Positions 33,107 through 43,870 of a stretch of DNA of 64,000 bases are shown piece by piece (position 1 is the first letter of the stretch; each line of letters begins with the position of its first letter). The position numbers were made by a program, and so were the translations under genes. The notes beneath the pieces are model-generated. The model was given only the letters and a program-made list of their open reading frames with translations, had not been told where the DNA came from and searched no databases. Source of the DNA: CAWAPS01 sp963783945 (lineage in GTDB: Bacteria > Actinomycetota > Acidimicrobiia > Acidimicrobiales > Palsa-688); NCBI GenBank assembly GCA_963783945.1, contig CAWAPS010000002.1, positions 186,001 to 250,000 on the forward strand, read 5' to 3'.

Positions 33107-34019
33107 TTATCCCAGAAGAATCCTGCCGATTCCCGGGTTCGCCTGGCCCCTGGACGCCGACTTGATGGGCACCCAGGGATAGATCTTGTACTGCAGGATT
33201 CCACCTCCGTGCAGGCAGAAGGCGGTAGAGTTGCCGCTCGTGTCCCAGAAGGCGATCCTGTTGGTGACCATCAGGAAGACAGTGCTGCCGATCAGCCAGT
33301 TCATGGCCTTCTTGCGGGCCTGGGTGTAGGCGTTGAGGGTCGCAGGCGGCGGGGGAGGCGGTGGCAACCGCAGCCCCGGCGGCAGTGTCGGGGGGGGGGT
33401 GGCGGTGCTTGTTCTCCCGCGGCAAAGACCTAGTCGCGACGAACGGGATCGGACATGTGGTCGAGCCTTTCGGTGGTAGGTGTGCCCTTGTCAGCGAGGA
33501 CCAATACGGCCCCATAGGCCCGATGTAGTTGGGCTGGTTGGCGTTGTTGATAGCGTGGGTGTTGCGGTCAATCGAACCGGCGACACGTCCTCCAGCTACG
33601 GCGATTGTGGTGGTCAGAGCGATGTTCTGCCACATCTGCTGGTTGGCTTGACGGCGGGAAATCTCGTCCGGGGTCAGGACCAGTTGGTGCGGCAGGAACC
33701 CAAACTCCAGCGTCCCATCGGGATTGCGGCCATGCCACACCACCTGGTAATCGTGCATAAATCCAGCCGGAGGCGGAAAGTAGGCATTGATGGTGTTGGT
33801 CATCGCCTGATTCATAGCGTCAGCGCCAAAGTGGCCGTAGCGGTCTACGTCTGCGGTCCACTGCCGCACAAAGGCTTGGGCGTGAGCAGCCTGACGGGCT
33901 GCTTCAGCCCGCTGGGCCTCCAGAGCCTGCTGCTGGCGATACTCCTCCTCCCGACGCCGCTGGTCCGCCTGCTGGCGACGCTGCTCTTCTCTGCTGGCGA
34001 CGCTGCTCCTGTTGCTCAC
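33107..34019 (-). pseudogene. Coiled-coil protein with C-terminal TM segment, split at a C10 homopolymer
   Basis: The N-terminal frame from 34019 has a long charged coiled coil (SREEQRRQQADQRRREEEYR, then QQQALEAQRAEAARQAAHAQ). A globular part follows (FVRQWTADVDRYGHFGADAM, then YQVVWHGRNPDGTLEFGFLP). After HRHPPP it meets ten consecutive C (plus-strand G, 33390-33399) and then reads nonsense to 33033. Removing one C gives TLPPGLRLPPPPPPATLNAY, then TQARKKAMNWLIGSTVFLMV and TNRIAFWDTSGNSTAFCLHG, with a stop at 33107. That supplies a membrane segment and a natural end (~303 residues). It may be phase-variable, a pseudogene or an assembly error. Confidence 0.6.
33390..33399. repeat. G10/C10 homopolymer inside the coiled-coil/TM gene
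   Basis: Ten consecutive G on the plus strand. A tract of nine (or any length one base shorter modulo three) restores one continuous reading frame through the TM segment. Confidence 0.85.
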
Positions 34020-34197
34020 GGCGACGCTCCTGCTCGTGACGGCGACGCTCCTCTTTCTATTGGCGGATGACTTCTTTTTGCCCGGGGGTCTTACGGAAGT
34101 TCATGTGGGGAGTTCCGCCTTTTGGTGTGCGTTTCGGTTCCCTGTACATGGGCAGATGGAAAAACACCACCAGCAGGCGGCGCTCAACCATCTGCGA

Positions 34198-34707
34198 TCA
34201 GTAGCCGTTGTCGGCAGGATCCGCAGCAGCGGTTCCCGTGTTGCCGCTACCACCCGTGTAGGCGTAAGCCGGGCCGTTGTCAGCCGGATCGGCGGCGGCG
34301 ATCCCTGTGTTGCCGCTGCCGCCGTAATAGGTGTACGTCGGGCCGTTGTCAGTGGGATCGTAGGGGGCCGATCCTGTCTGGCCACTCCCACCATACGGAT
34401 CCGACGACTGAGTCGAGCCACCGTAGGACGGGGTCTGAGTGCTGCTGTAGCTGGGCTGACTCGAGCCACTGTAGGACGGCGTGGTCGAGCCATAGCTGGG
34501 CTGAGTCGAACCACTGGAGGACGAGGTGTTCGTTGTCGCCTGGCTGTTGGTCTTATGTGACTGAAGGGCGTTAGAGATGCCACCCAGGATCATGAAGCCG
34601 ACGATGACGCCGACGACGGAGGTGATGACCTTGTGACGACGGATCCAGCCCACGGCAGGGGCAGGGGTGGGAGGATTGGTCGGGCTGGTCGGAGGCGTCG
34701 AGGTCAT
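34198..34707 (-). CDS. Single-pass membrane protein with Ser/Tyr/Gly-rich repeat tail
   Basis: A 169-residue protein starting at ATG 34707 (MTSTPPTSPTNPPTPAPAVG). A basic WIRRHKV precedes one TM segment (ITSVVGVIVGFMILGGI). The rest is an extracellular-type low-complexity tail: SYGSTTPSYSGSSQPSYSST, then three imperfect ~23-residue units with the core GGSGNTG-x-A-A-A-D-P-A-D-N-G-P. The layout (Pro-rich cytoplasmic lead, TM, repeat tail) suits a small cell-surface protein in an actinobacterium. It follows the coiled-coil/TM gene's orientation with a ~180 bp gap. Function unknown. Confidence 0.65.
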   Translation of the reverse strand: MTSTPPTSPTNPPTPAPAVGWIRRHKVITSVVGVIVGFMILGGISNALQSHKTNSQATTNTSSSSGSTQPSYGSTTPSYSGSSQPSYSSTQTPSYGGSTQSSDPYGGSGQTGSAPYDPTDNGPTYTYYGGSGNTGIAAADPADNGPAYAYTGGSGNTGTAAADPADNGY

Positions 34708-35579
34708 TGGTCTTTCTGCTTTCTGTGTTTGCCGTACACCTATGCCAACGCCGCGAGGCACTAAACCATGTAGACCCCAGGCGACAACCATCTGACACCT
34801 GGCGACAGCGCACGGCCCTCAGTCTCAAGGAAGCTCGCACCGTCCTCGTTCACACTTGCCTGGACCGCCCGACCGTTGTGACCTCCCCACGGCCAGGAAG
34901 CGCGACCTGCCCCCCAAGTATGGGCCGTGCACGTACCTGACTGAGGCCGGTCAGGTCGGGCGCTACCCCTCCGACCGCTGGCGGCCGGGTGGCATCCAGG
35001 GGCGTAGGGACAACTCGCCTAGCCCGGGCTTCTCACCGACACCGGTTCAGACTGGCCTTTGAACACATTCCGAGATCCGCAAGAGAAACCCGCCACATGG
35101 GCTAACCCTGCTTGAGAAGCTTACCTGCCCCGCCTTGAAGCGCAACCTGCTATGCCCCCGCTGTCGATCTCCCTGCTCAGGGTGACCTCACCTCAAGGCG
35201 GCCTGTCTGCTGGTGGCAAGCCAGATCCAACGCCCGTGTTAATGGGAGCGCAAGCGCCTACCGGCGAGGCTCCTCGTGGATCCCCCGACGGAGAATTGGG
35301 GGTTTCCCCTATGGGAAGTTATCTCTCGGCAATCTACCGTTGGGTCATGAGTCGAGCGCAGACAGTGCGCAAGGCAATGAATGCACCATTCTTTGGATAC
35401 GTCCACGATGGGGACCTCCGCTATTCGTGGGTGTGCGTCGCGCGCTACACGACGGAACCGTTCGCCTTCACGCCCGCCCGTCGAGCCCGTTCCGCCTCAA
35501 TCCTTAACTAACTAACTAACTGAAGGTCAGTAGAGAGGGGCCCTGGGGCGACGGTTCATTGAGAGAAAGGAGCAGCCCG
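34708..35579. other. Intergenic region with palindromic motif and TAAC repeat
   Basis: About 870 bp. It contains GAATTGGGGGTTTCCCC (35293-35309), shared with 37601-37617, and a TAAC tandem repeat (35503-35519) shortly before the secreted-protein gene. A 119-codon ORF (35152-35511) spans both and has no signature, so it is not called. Confidence 0.45.
35293..35309. promoter_or_regulatory. GGGGGTTTCCCC palindromic motif, copy 1
   Basis: GAATTGGGGGTTTCCCC followed by T-ATGG, about 270 bp before the secreted-protein start at 35580. The second copy (37601) lies ~60 bp before another secreted-protein gene. Binding factor unknown. Confidence 0.4.
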
Positions 35580-36416
35580 ATGGTGCGTAAAAAGTATCCC
35601 CGGATGTTGATCGGCGCGCTCGGCATAGCCCTGGTAGCACTCATGGCCGCGCCCGCGGCGACAGCGGGCGCCACCGGCGCGGCGGGTTCGTCCCGACCGA
35701 AGCCCCCGAGCACCTTCGTTGGTCAGTTGAGCGCCCGATGGTGGCAGTGGCTGTATCAGACGCCCGTCAACGTGAGCCCCGAGTTCTCACCCGCGGGCAC
35801 ACCCAGCGCTCCGACAACCGTCGACTGCAGCGCTGGACAGAGCGGCCACGTCTGGTTCCTCGGAGGGACGTTCGCCCCCACTTCCACGACCCCCACGGCG
35901 TCGAGGTCTGACGTCTACCGCTCGTGTACCATCCCCGCCGGTACCTTCCTGTTCTTCCCGATCCTCGATAGCGAGTGGGACAACCTTTTCTGCCCGAACA
36001 CCAATTTCCCGGCCCAGAAGTTGGTCGCGGCGGCCGAGCTCGGTATCAACGACATCGTCCCGGGTTCGATGTCGGCCGTCATCGATGGTTTCTCGGTGCC
36101 CGGGCTCCACAGCGGTCACAGCATCTTCAGGGCATTGTCCCCCTGGTTCAGCTATACCTTCCCGGCGGACAATGTCGGGCAGTTCTTCGGTTGCAATTTC
36201 CCCGCCGGCACCATGCCGCCGCCCGTCGGGCACCATCCGGGCGCGATCGCCGATGGCGTCTACCTTCTGCTGCCGCCGTTGGCACCAGGAGTTCACACCA
36301 TCCACTTCGGGGGCGAGATCAACATCCCGTCCACCCCGCCTCCGGCCCCACCCGCCGGCCCGGACGACTTCATCGAGAACATCAACTACACGATCACCGT
36401 CGTTCCCGCAGCCTGA
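35580..36416 (+). CDS. Secreted hypothetical protein (WWQW family)
   Basis: A 278-residue protein. ATG 35580 follows AAAGGAG about 7 nt upstream. The signal peptide is MVRKKYPRMLIGALGIALVA, then LMAAPAATAGA. The mature part starts FVGQLSARWWQWLYQTPVNV. It contains CSAGQSGHVWFLGGTFAP, then YRSCTIPAGTFLFFPILDSE, VYLLLPPLAPGVHTIHFGGE and ends DFIENINYTITVVPAA. The order (A-R-WW-x-W, C-x-x-GQ-x-G-x-VWFL, R-x-C-x-I-P-A-G-x-x-L-F-FP, G-x-H-T-I-x-F-G-G, NY-x-ITV) is a recurring one among uncharacterised secreted bacterial proteins. Beta-sandwich expected; no catalytic residues recognised. Confidence 0.85.
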   Translation: MVRKKYPRMLIGALGIALVALMAAPAATAGATGAAGSSRPKPPSTFVGQLSARWWQWLYQTPVNVSPEFSPAGTPSAPTTVDCSAGQSGHVWFLGGTFAPTSTTPTASRSDVYRSCTIPAGTFLFFPILDSEWDNLFCPNTNFPAQKLVAAAELGINDIVPGSMSAVIDGFSVPGLHSGHSIFRALSPWFSYTFPADNVGQFFGCNFPAGTMPPPVGHHPGAIADGVYLLLPPLAPGVHTIHFGGEINIPSTPPPAPPAGPDDFIENINYTITVVPAA

Positions 36417-36725
36417 CCACCACCGGTTGAAGGTCGCGAGTCCAAGACTATCTCGGTAGCGCCGCGGCATCGGCCAGTGAACGCGTCCGGCCAGACTCCT
36501 AGTCGGCGACGACTGCATCGCACCGTGTGTGGTGCTGCTCCGTGCGGCCATAAGGCACCCCGAACGTTCCCAGGCGTCGATCGGCTCCTCACCGAGGCCA
36601 ACGCCCACCAGCACGTTCGGCGCCCTCAGTCCCGGCAAACATTCTAAACGGCCACCCCACAGCCAAAAGCGGCCGGCGACCCCAGAGGCGGAGACCCGCT
36701 CGTACGTGATGGGGTTTGGGCAGGC

Positions 36726-37415
36726 TCAGCTCGGTCCTCCTCCTGCGTCAACTGTGCTTGGGCGCAGGGAGGTCAGCCCCCTGTGGCATGCCTTGTCCAG
36801 CAGGTCGCTCTCTTGGGGGTACAGATCGCAGTAGTAGAGCCAGGCGTCTTGCGCGCTGACAAAGGCGGGACGTAGGGCATCCCTGGCGGAGGCGTCGCAC
36901 TCGAGGGTTGGGATGAGCACCTTTCTGGCTAAGAGCCTGTTCCGGACCGGTGGGGCCTTGGCCCGCCGCAGGATCCCGTAGGCAAGAGCCTCTCGCATAC
37001 CCGTCGCGATGACGGCGTCCAGTGGCAGAGGCCACCTGTCACCGGCCCAGTCGAGAATCGCCCCCGCGGCGCTAACCCCGGTTCCCGGGATTGGCGCGAG
37101 CAGCTGTGCGCCAAGAGAGTCGGGATGCAGATCGGGGGTCGAGCGGTGCTGGCGGCTGAGGTACAAGACCGGGTGGGGACGGCCTCGAGAGTACCTCGTC
37201 GGACGTGGCTCTTCTACCACAGCGGAGCGAACTACGTCGGTATGAATCAGCTCCCATATGGCTGCCTTAATCAGTAGTCGCTCTAGAGACCACCACACGG
37301 CAGGATGCTGACTCCCCGGAATGGCGACCAGCCAGCCCTTCGGCCATCGTCCACTGGCCGATTCGGTACTGTCCCCGAACAGGTAGAACAGGCAGGAGAC
37401 ACTGGGGTCTTCCAT
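36726..37415 (-). CDS. Hypothetical protein (229 aa)
   Basis: An intact ORF from ATG 37415 (MEDPSVSCLFYLFGDSTESA) to 36726. Helical stretches include HPAVWWSLERLLIKAAIWEL then IHTDVVRSAVVEE. Further on come LGAQLLAPIPGTGVSAAGAI and LDAVIATGMREALAYGILRR, then DALRPAFVSAQDAWLYYCDL. The latter half has the feel of a lipid-binding GPP34-like helical protein, but the match is not firm. No signal peptide or strong TM segment. It is divergent from 37677. Bases 36417-36725 contain no gene. Confidence 0.55.
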   Translation of the reverse strand: MEDPSVSCLFYLFGDSTESASGRWPKGWLVAIPGSQHPAVWWSLERLLIKAAIWELIHTDVVRSAVVEEPRPTRYSRGRPHPVLYLSRQHRSTPDLHPDSLGAQLLAPIPGTGVSAAGAILDWAGDRWPLPLDAVIATGMREALAYGILRRAKAPPVRNRLLARKVLIPTLECDASARDALRPAFVSAQDAWLYYCDLYPQESDLLDKACHRGLTSLRPSTVDAGGGPS

Positions 37416-37600
37416 ACGGCAGCCGACAGTACCAAGCTCGGCCCCGGAGAAGGTGGGGTTGTGGCCCTAGGGCAGTGGGGGTGCAGCCGGCGACAGGACC
37501 AGCTGAAGCGTCACACCTTGCGGTTCCTTCACAATTATTGCACGGAACCCGCTCGCAACCGTGTGGACTTTTGTCTACGCTCGCTGGGCGCCGGGTCGAG

Positions 37601-37617
37601 GAATTGGGGGTTTCCCC
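37601..37617. promoter_or_regulatory. GGGGGTTTCCCC palindromic motif, copy 2
   Basis: Same 17-mer as 35293-35309, followed by C-ATGG, about 60 bp upstream of the HAF-repeat gene start at 37677. Position is compatible with an operator or promoter element. Confidence 0.45.
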
Positions 37618-37676
37618 CATGGTCTGGTGTCGTTGTGCGTCTTAGGGTGGGCAAGAATCGGCAAGGAGGGAGGGAT

Positions 37677-38605
37677 ATGAGCTCGTTCCGACCTTTGAGG
37701 GCCTCGGCCCATGTCCTCGGAGCCACAGCCCTACTGGTAGCGGTCTTTCAAGTATCGCGGCCGCTGCCCACACACCGGGCAGGTTCATGACCGTCGACTT
37801 TCCTGGCGCAGTCTTGAGCTTCGGGTCGGGCATCAACGACCTTGGGGTGGTCGTAGGCGAGTATTACGGCAGTGACGGCGTCGGCCACGGGTTCATCGAG
37901 AAGGCAGGGACGTATCGCGCCTTGCCCGACGATCCCAATGCCAGTCCGACCCCCGACCACGCCGAGACGGCTCCCAGCAACATCAATGACTTCGGAGTCA
38001 CGGCCGGAACCTACTTCGACCGCAGCGGCGCCGCCCACGGGTACGTCTACCAGGACGGCAAGTTCACCACCATCGACGACCCGCTCGGGACCCTAGGGAC
38101 ATACATCAACGACGTCGACAACCTTGGGGTGATCGTTGGCGTCTACGTCGACAGCGCCGGCCTGGACCACGGCTTCGTCTACCACTATGGCAGGTTCACC
38201 ACCGTCGACGCCCCCGGGGCGACCGTCGGAACCATCATCGGATTTGTCAACGACGCCGGAACGCTCGCCGGGGACGCCTTTGGGGCTACTACGAGCTACG
38301 GCTTCGTCGACCGGGATGGCACCTTCGCCACGATCAAAGACCCGGTTGCCCTGAACAGCACTGTCGTCGGATTTGTCAACGACGCCCGGGAGATCGGCGG
38401 CGACTACATCGATAGCAGCGGGGAATCTCACGGCTTCGTCGACCTGGGCGGCACCTTCACCACGATCGACGATCCCAACGCGACGGTCGGAGGGGAGGGA
38501 ACATTTCTCGGGAATGCGAACAACCTCGGAATGATTGCCGGTTATTACTTTGTCGACAACAGTTCACTTCCAGTCGTCCACGCGTTCGTATACAGTCCGA
38601 ACTAG
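37677..38605 (+). pseudogene. Secreted HAF-repeat protein, frameshifted in the signal peptide
   Basis: ATG 37677 has AAGGAGGGAGGG just upstream and opens a signal peptide MSSFRPLRASAHVLGATALL, then VAVF. That frame ends at 37790. The other frame takes over with SSIAAAAHTPGRFMTVDFPG, exactly the expected cleavage and mature start, and runs to 38605. The mature part has six to seven ~40-residue extracellular HAF-type repeats (for example GFVNDAGTLAGDAFGATTSY; FTTIDDPLGTLGTYINDVDN; LGVIVGVYVDSAGLDHGFVY). Such repeats form beta-propeller-like surface proteins of unknown role. A single indel at ~37750 breaks the gene; ATG 37787 alone would give a leaderless cytoplasmic form. Confidence 0.75.
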
Positions 38606-38769
38606 GCAAACCGCCGGTTGGCGATATTCCGAATGATCTACGGGGCCGGTCCAGATTCCTTTAGACCGCCCAGTCGCGTCACGCTCAGACGCTCGGTACC
38701 GTAACTCTCCGGGCTCTGTAAAGGGTGAGACCGTTCTATCAGGCGTCAAACCCAATTGAAGGAGGTACC

Positions 38770-39489
38770 ATGCAACCACAACCCGCTCCGAAGCCCGCCT
38801 TGACGGCGAGTCGATTCGGCGACGGCTATTGCCGAAGCCGTGTCTCTCGAACTGTCGCTGCACTCGCCGCAGTGCTCGCGTTGCTCGCCTGCTGGGCCTT
38901 GATACCCGCAGGACGAGCAGTCGCAGCTACTTGCGACACGGGGCGGGGCGTCCTCCCGCCCTCAGCTACGCCCAAGGGCTACTCACTTGCTGACATGAGC
39001 CGCCTCACAGCCCTCTTCACAACCAGTGGGAACCAAGCAAGCTATTATCCGAAGACGCCCTTCCAGGTGCTCTATGTGAATCCCGGCAACTCATTTACGG
39101 TCAGGCGCGGGACCATGTTCTACGTTCCTTTATGGAACGCTGACGACTCGCCACCGGTGGTAGGAAAATTCCCGAAGACTCCGAGCGAGGCAAAGGTCTA
39201 TTGGTTCGATCCTAACCAGGTTGGAGCGAAGGGCTTCAGCGTAACGATCGACGGTACACGGGTGACAGAGTTGGGTCCACAATACGTGGCGGGTCCGGTT
39301 ACGACCCCGCCGCTGCTCGATGGGGGGGGTACGCATTACTCCACCATCGGAGCATTCCTCAATCCCCTGAAGCCAGGCAGCCACACCGTCCGGATCCAGG
39401 GTGGCGTATTCGGCAGAGGGATCGAGAAGACATATGGACAGCCCTCTTTTTCGGAGGACATAACCTACAGCGTTACGGTCAAGCGCTGA
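38770..39489 (+). CDS. Secreted hypothetical protein
   Basis: A 239-residue protein starting at ATG 38770 (GGAGG 5 nt upstream). The N-terminal extension MQPQPAPKPALTASRFGDGY is followed by a signal-peptide core VAALAAVLALLACWALIPAG and cleavage near AVAATC. The mature part has YYPKTPFQVLYVNPGNSFTV, then RRGTMFYVPLWNADDSPPVV, LNPLKPGSHTVRIQGGVFGR and ends SFSEDITYSVTVKR. The final G-S-HTVRI-x-G and ITYSVTV strands parallel those of the secreted protein at 35580, so both probably share a beta-sandwich fold. Function unknown; single gene. Confidence 0.82.
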   Translation: MQPQPAPKPALTASRFGDGYCRSRVSRTVAALAAVLALLACWALIPAGRAVAATCDTGRGVLPPSATPKGYSLADMSRLTALFTTSGNQASYYPKTPFQVLYVNPGNSFTVRRGTMFYVPLWNADDSPPVVGKFPKTPSEAKVYWFDPNQVGAKGFSVTIDGTRVTELGPQYVAGPVTTPPLLDGGGTHYSTIGAFLNPLKPGSHTVRIQGGVFGRGIEKTYGQPSFSEDITYSVTVKR

Positions 39490-39907
39490 CCGGGTATTCC
39501 GCATTGGGTGTGGGAGTTGACCAGAGACTGGCGCGGCTCGGTCCGCGCCAGTTCTCCACGCAACTGCTCCCGCGTAACTGGCCAACAAGCGATTGTGGTG
39601 GCGTATCGCGAAAACCGAGAGCGGACAGTCCCCGCTAGGTTGTGATTTCGTGGCCGCGGTTCAGGACGGCTCAACATCGCCGGGACGAGGTTGCCATGAA
39701 GTTCTAGGTTCGACCCGCAGGTTTCAAGGCACTGGTTGTCCTGGCTATGGCAATCGGTTTGGTGGTGGCGTGAACGGGGCTCTCACCGAGCGCGCATGCG
39801 GACGCCGTCAGGCACCTAGTCAACGGCCGCGACCGGCCGCGTGAATTGGCGTTCCACACCGATCAGCCCCCCTGGCGGGTAGTCCCGGGTCTCGCGAGAC
39901 TAGGAGG
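39490..39907. other. Intergenic stretch, no gene seen
   Basis: About 418 bp between the secreted protein and the cupin. Only short Arg-rich frames. Confidence 0.4.
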
Positions 39908-40276
39908 ATGCGTTACGTCAAGGTCACCGAGAATGGAAGTGGGGGTTCGCGCTTTGAGGAAGCCGAGGTCAATCAAGCGGAGGTCCCCTCCGCCGCCGAC
40001 ACCGCACCCGTGCTTGTCTCACCGGCGATCCCGGCTACCGAGCTGACGTTTATGACGATTCCACCCGGGGTTCGCCCCACGTGGTGGCATCCCCCTCCGC
40101 AACGGCAGTTTGTCGTCGTCCTCGACGGCGAGCTGGAGGTTGAAACAACTGACGGGGACACGAGGCGGTTCCGGCCCGGTGAGATATTGCTGCCCGAGGA
40201 CCTTGAGGGACGGGGACATCTGACGAGAGTTGTGGGCGACCAGCCCGCGTCCTTCCTGATGATTCCTTTGGCTTGA
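39908..40276 (+). CDS. Cupin-domain protein
   Basis: A 122-residue single-domain cupin beginning MRYVKVTENGSGGSRFEEAE. The first cupin motif is TWWHPPPQRQFVVVLDGELE, with the variant His-Pro-Pro-Pro-x-x-x-x-V replacing the usual H-x-H. The second is RRFRPGEILLPEDLEGRGHL, with the metal-type His in GRGH. The loss of the canonical H-x-H raises doubt about standard metal binding. It could be a sugar or small-ligand binding cupin. The start is supported by CTAGGAGG just upstream. Single gene; substrate unknown. Confidence 0.85.
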   Translation: MRYVKVTENGSGGSRFEEAEVNQAEVPSAADTAPVLVSPAIPATELTFMTIPPGVRPTWWHPPPQRQFVVVLDGELEVETTDGDTRRFRPGEILLPEDLEGRGHLTRVVGDQPASFLMIPLA

Positions 40277-42114
40277 GGTTGCGCCCCTAGCGATCCCCGT
40301 CTATCAGCGCGCTATTCCGAAGTCATTGCAAAGTTGGCCGCATAGATGGGGGTGGCATTGACGTGTACTGCCTCGAAGTCCGGCTGGTCCGCAAGACCGG
40401 CCACGGTGCCGTCCGCGCTACGCACCGCGGAAACCCCGACGGACTCGCGCGGACATTCTCGACCACGACCTCCGCCTTCACAGCGAAGGTCCAGTTCGAC
40501 CTCAACGTTCGTGGGCGACCGGACGAGTTGCAGGCGGTCACAGCGAACTCGGTTCACGAGGACAACGCCACCGCATCCGTGGCTGCCGCCTCCACCGCCG
40601 ACGGGGCGGAAACCGTACCGCCTTCTCCAAAACCTCCGAACGCAGATCGTTCAGCCTTCTCGAGCCCCTAGGCCCAGGGTCTCAAGGACGACTCTGGGGT
40701 ACGGCGCCCCTCCTCTAGAGCTATTCCGTTTTGGCGGTCGAAGAACTGATACGCCGTACCGTTCGCGAGTTGTCCGGTGTCACGGAAAAACGCCAGTTTC
40801 CGGGCAGGTTCGCTCCGACCGCCGCGATCCGGTAGAGCACTCCCTTCCCTACGTCCTGCCCCGCCTCAACTCGGAGGTTCTCGGCGTGGATCTCTGAGGG
40901 ATTGCGTGCGGCAGTTTACAAAGTACCTCTCGCGGCGAGTGTATCGGGCGGCTTTGACAGGCCCCCTAGGTGATCCTGCAGTCAGCTTGCCACCCGTTCA
41001 AACAATTCATTAGTGGCCGTCATCCTTCGTCGGTGCCTGAGGATCCAGCGTGATCAGCTCACGGTGGTGGTGACGCCTACAACTTCCGCATGTTGACGAG
41101 GTATGGTCGTCAGAACCTACTCATGCGGAAGTCAAGGTCGACAGTTCTCCTCGATCGGGCCCGCGCTGGAGGCCGCCAATCTCGCGAGGTTCTTCGACGG
41201 CTCTAGAAGCCGGTGCCCCAGGCGGCGGGGCCGAGTAGGAGCACAGCGAACGGGGCGCGGGAATGATGGCCGTGGGAGGCCTAAGTGCTATACGGCGACT
41301 CTCTGGCTTCCTCCAGCGAGCGCGAGACGCTGTCCCCGGGGCGGGATGTCGATCCCGGCCGCCTCGGCCATCTCTCGAAACTCTCTCGCTGTCATCCCCA
41401 TCTTCTGGGCCGCCCCGGCGGACCGTTATCCAATCTTCTGACCCGGGCCGTGGCTCTAGCACCAGGCGACGCCGACTGCCCTCCGGCAGGAGGTGAGCGA
41501 CATCATCAAAACCATCCGACCCGGCGAGGGCCCGTAACGCCGGGACGTACCCGTTTGGCACTCCCGAGATCTCCATCTGTGCACGCGATGCGCGACGACA
41601 CCGATTGCTTGGGCGACTCGATCATCGCCCCACCCGTGGCGGGCAGCCACAGCGTCGAGCAGGTACAGGTTGCAGACCTCAGTGGCCTTCTCACGTCCAC
41701 CGTATGGAACCGAGCCTCGGCTGTAGTTCCCGGTCGGCACGCGAGTGTCCTGGAGGAGTGCGTCCACGTCCGACGCCGACACCTTCGGGTGAACCAAACA
41801 TCGCCGTCCGGGACCGAGGCAAGGACGATTGGACTGGTCGCGTTCGTGGGCTCCTCCGACCGGCACCCGGGTCAACCCCCGTCGGGTCCTATACGTACCA
41901 GCTCGCCCGCGCCTACCCGGCCGGTCCACATAGCCCCCTCGCGGCCGGCCGCTACCCCGTAGGCGCCTGGGCCGACGTCGTACTCGATAACAACCACGTT
42001 GCCGTCCTGGCGCCCTCGGGGATTGGTCATCAGCTTCCTTCTCGTTCACGTCGCAATGCTTGGGTGGCTGCGTGAGAGACGACCGGTTCCAACCGGCCGG
42101 GTGTCCTCGTCGTC
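40277..42114. other. 1.8-kb region with no identifiable intact gene
   Basis: Several overlapping open frames on both strands but no family signature. The least noise-like pieces are on the minus strand: 40312-40557 (ending EAVHVNATPIYAANFAMTSE) and the pair of frames around 41500-41700 (LYLLDAVAARHGWGDDRVAQ; SGVPNGYVPALRALAGSDGF). The latter look like a small HTH-type protein broken by frameshifts. Treated as decayed DNA. Confidence 0.4.
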
Positions 42115-42893
42115 TCAAGACGTCGACCGGTGCCGGAAAAGCCAGGACGCTGCCACGGCCGACACAACGAGGATGCCGGCGCAGTAGGCCAAAGCAACCC
42201 ACGCTTCGTGGCCGACGGGGACACCGGTGGAGGTGCGCCCCATCCAGAGTCCCCGCATGGTCTCGATGATCGGGGTGAATGGCTGGTAGCGGGCGACGTC
42301 ACTTAGCACCGCCGGCATGGTGTGAGCCGGAACGAACGCGGTGCTCACGTAGGGGATGAACATGAGCACCATGGTGAACGACGTTGCGGCCTCGGCGCTG
42401 CGGGCGAGCAGGCCGACCCCGGCCGCCAACCACGAAAGGGCGAGTACGAACAGCACGATCACGCCGACGGCGGCGACCCAATCGAGCGGCGACCCGCTCG
42501 GTCGCCAGCCGAGACCCAAACCGACGCCGATCACCAACCCGGTGGCCACGAGATTGCGGGCCAAGCTGGCCACGATGTGGCCGACGAGGAGGGACGAGCC
42601 ACGCACCGGCATCGAACGGATCCGGTCGATGATCCCGTTGGTCATGTCCGTCGCCACGGCTATGGCAGTGGTGCCGGCCCCAAAGCCGGCGCAGAGCACG
42701 ATCAGGCCGGGCACGACGTAATCGACGTACTTCCCACCGGTCGAGAGGTCACCGCCGAAGACGTAGACGAACAGCAGCATCAACACGATGGGCAGCATCA
42801 GGGCGGTGAAGAACGACTCGGGGTTACGCAACGAGCGGCGCACGCAGCGCTTCGCCATAACCTGGGAGTCCGACAGGGTGTGGGCGATGGTCA

Positions 42894-42894
<1 letters not shown>
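42115..42894 (-). CDS. ABC-2 type transporter permease (DrrB-like)
   Basis: A 259-residue integral membrane protein whose ATG (42894-42892) shares one base with the ATPase stop. Six TM segments are visible: SFFTALMLPIVLMLLFVYVF, VPGLIVLCAGFGAGTTAIAV, NLVATGLVIGVGLGLGW, VAAVGVIVLFVLALSWLAAG, FTMVLMFIPYVSTAFVPA and VALAYCAGILVVSAVAASWL. Between TM5 and TM6 is LSDVARYQPFTPIIETMRGL, the conserved (N/R)-x-x-P-(F/L)-T-P-x-(V/I)-(D/E)-x-x-R segment of DrrB-like exporters. It forms the membrane channel of the exporter with the upstream ATPase. Drug or lipid export is inferred from the family. Confidence 0.93.
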
Positions 42895-43826
<932 letters not shown>

Positions 43827-43841
<15 letters not shown>

Positions 43842-43870
43842 ATACTCGATTGTATGCACCATACGCAGTT
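43827..43870. promoter_or_regulatory. Probable TetR operator between exporter and regulator
   Basis: AACTGTGTATG (43827-43837) and CATACGCAGTT (43860-43870) are inverted repeats matching at 10 of 11 positions with a 22-nt spacer. They flank the exporter -10 and start codon. The first arm lies within the first codons of the ATPase gene. Confidence 0.6.
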
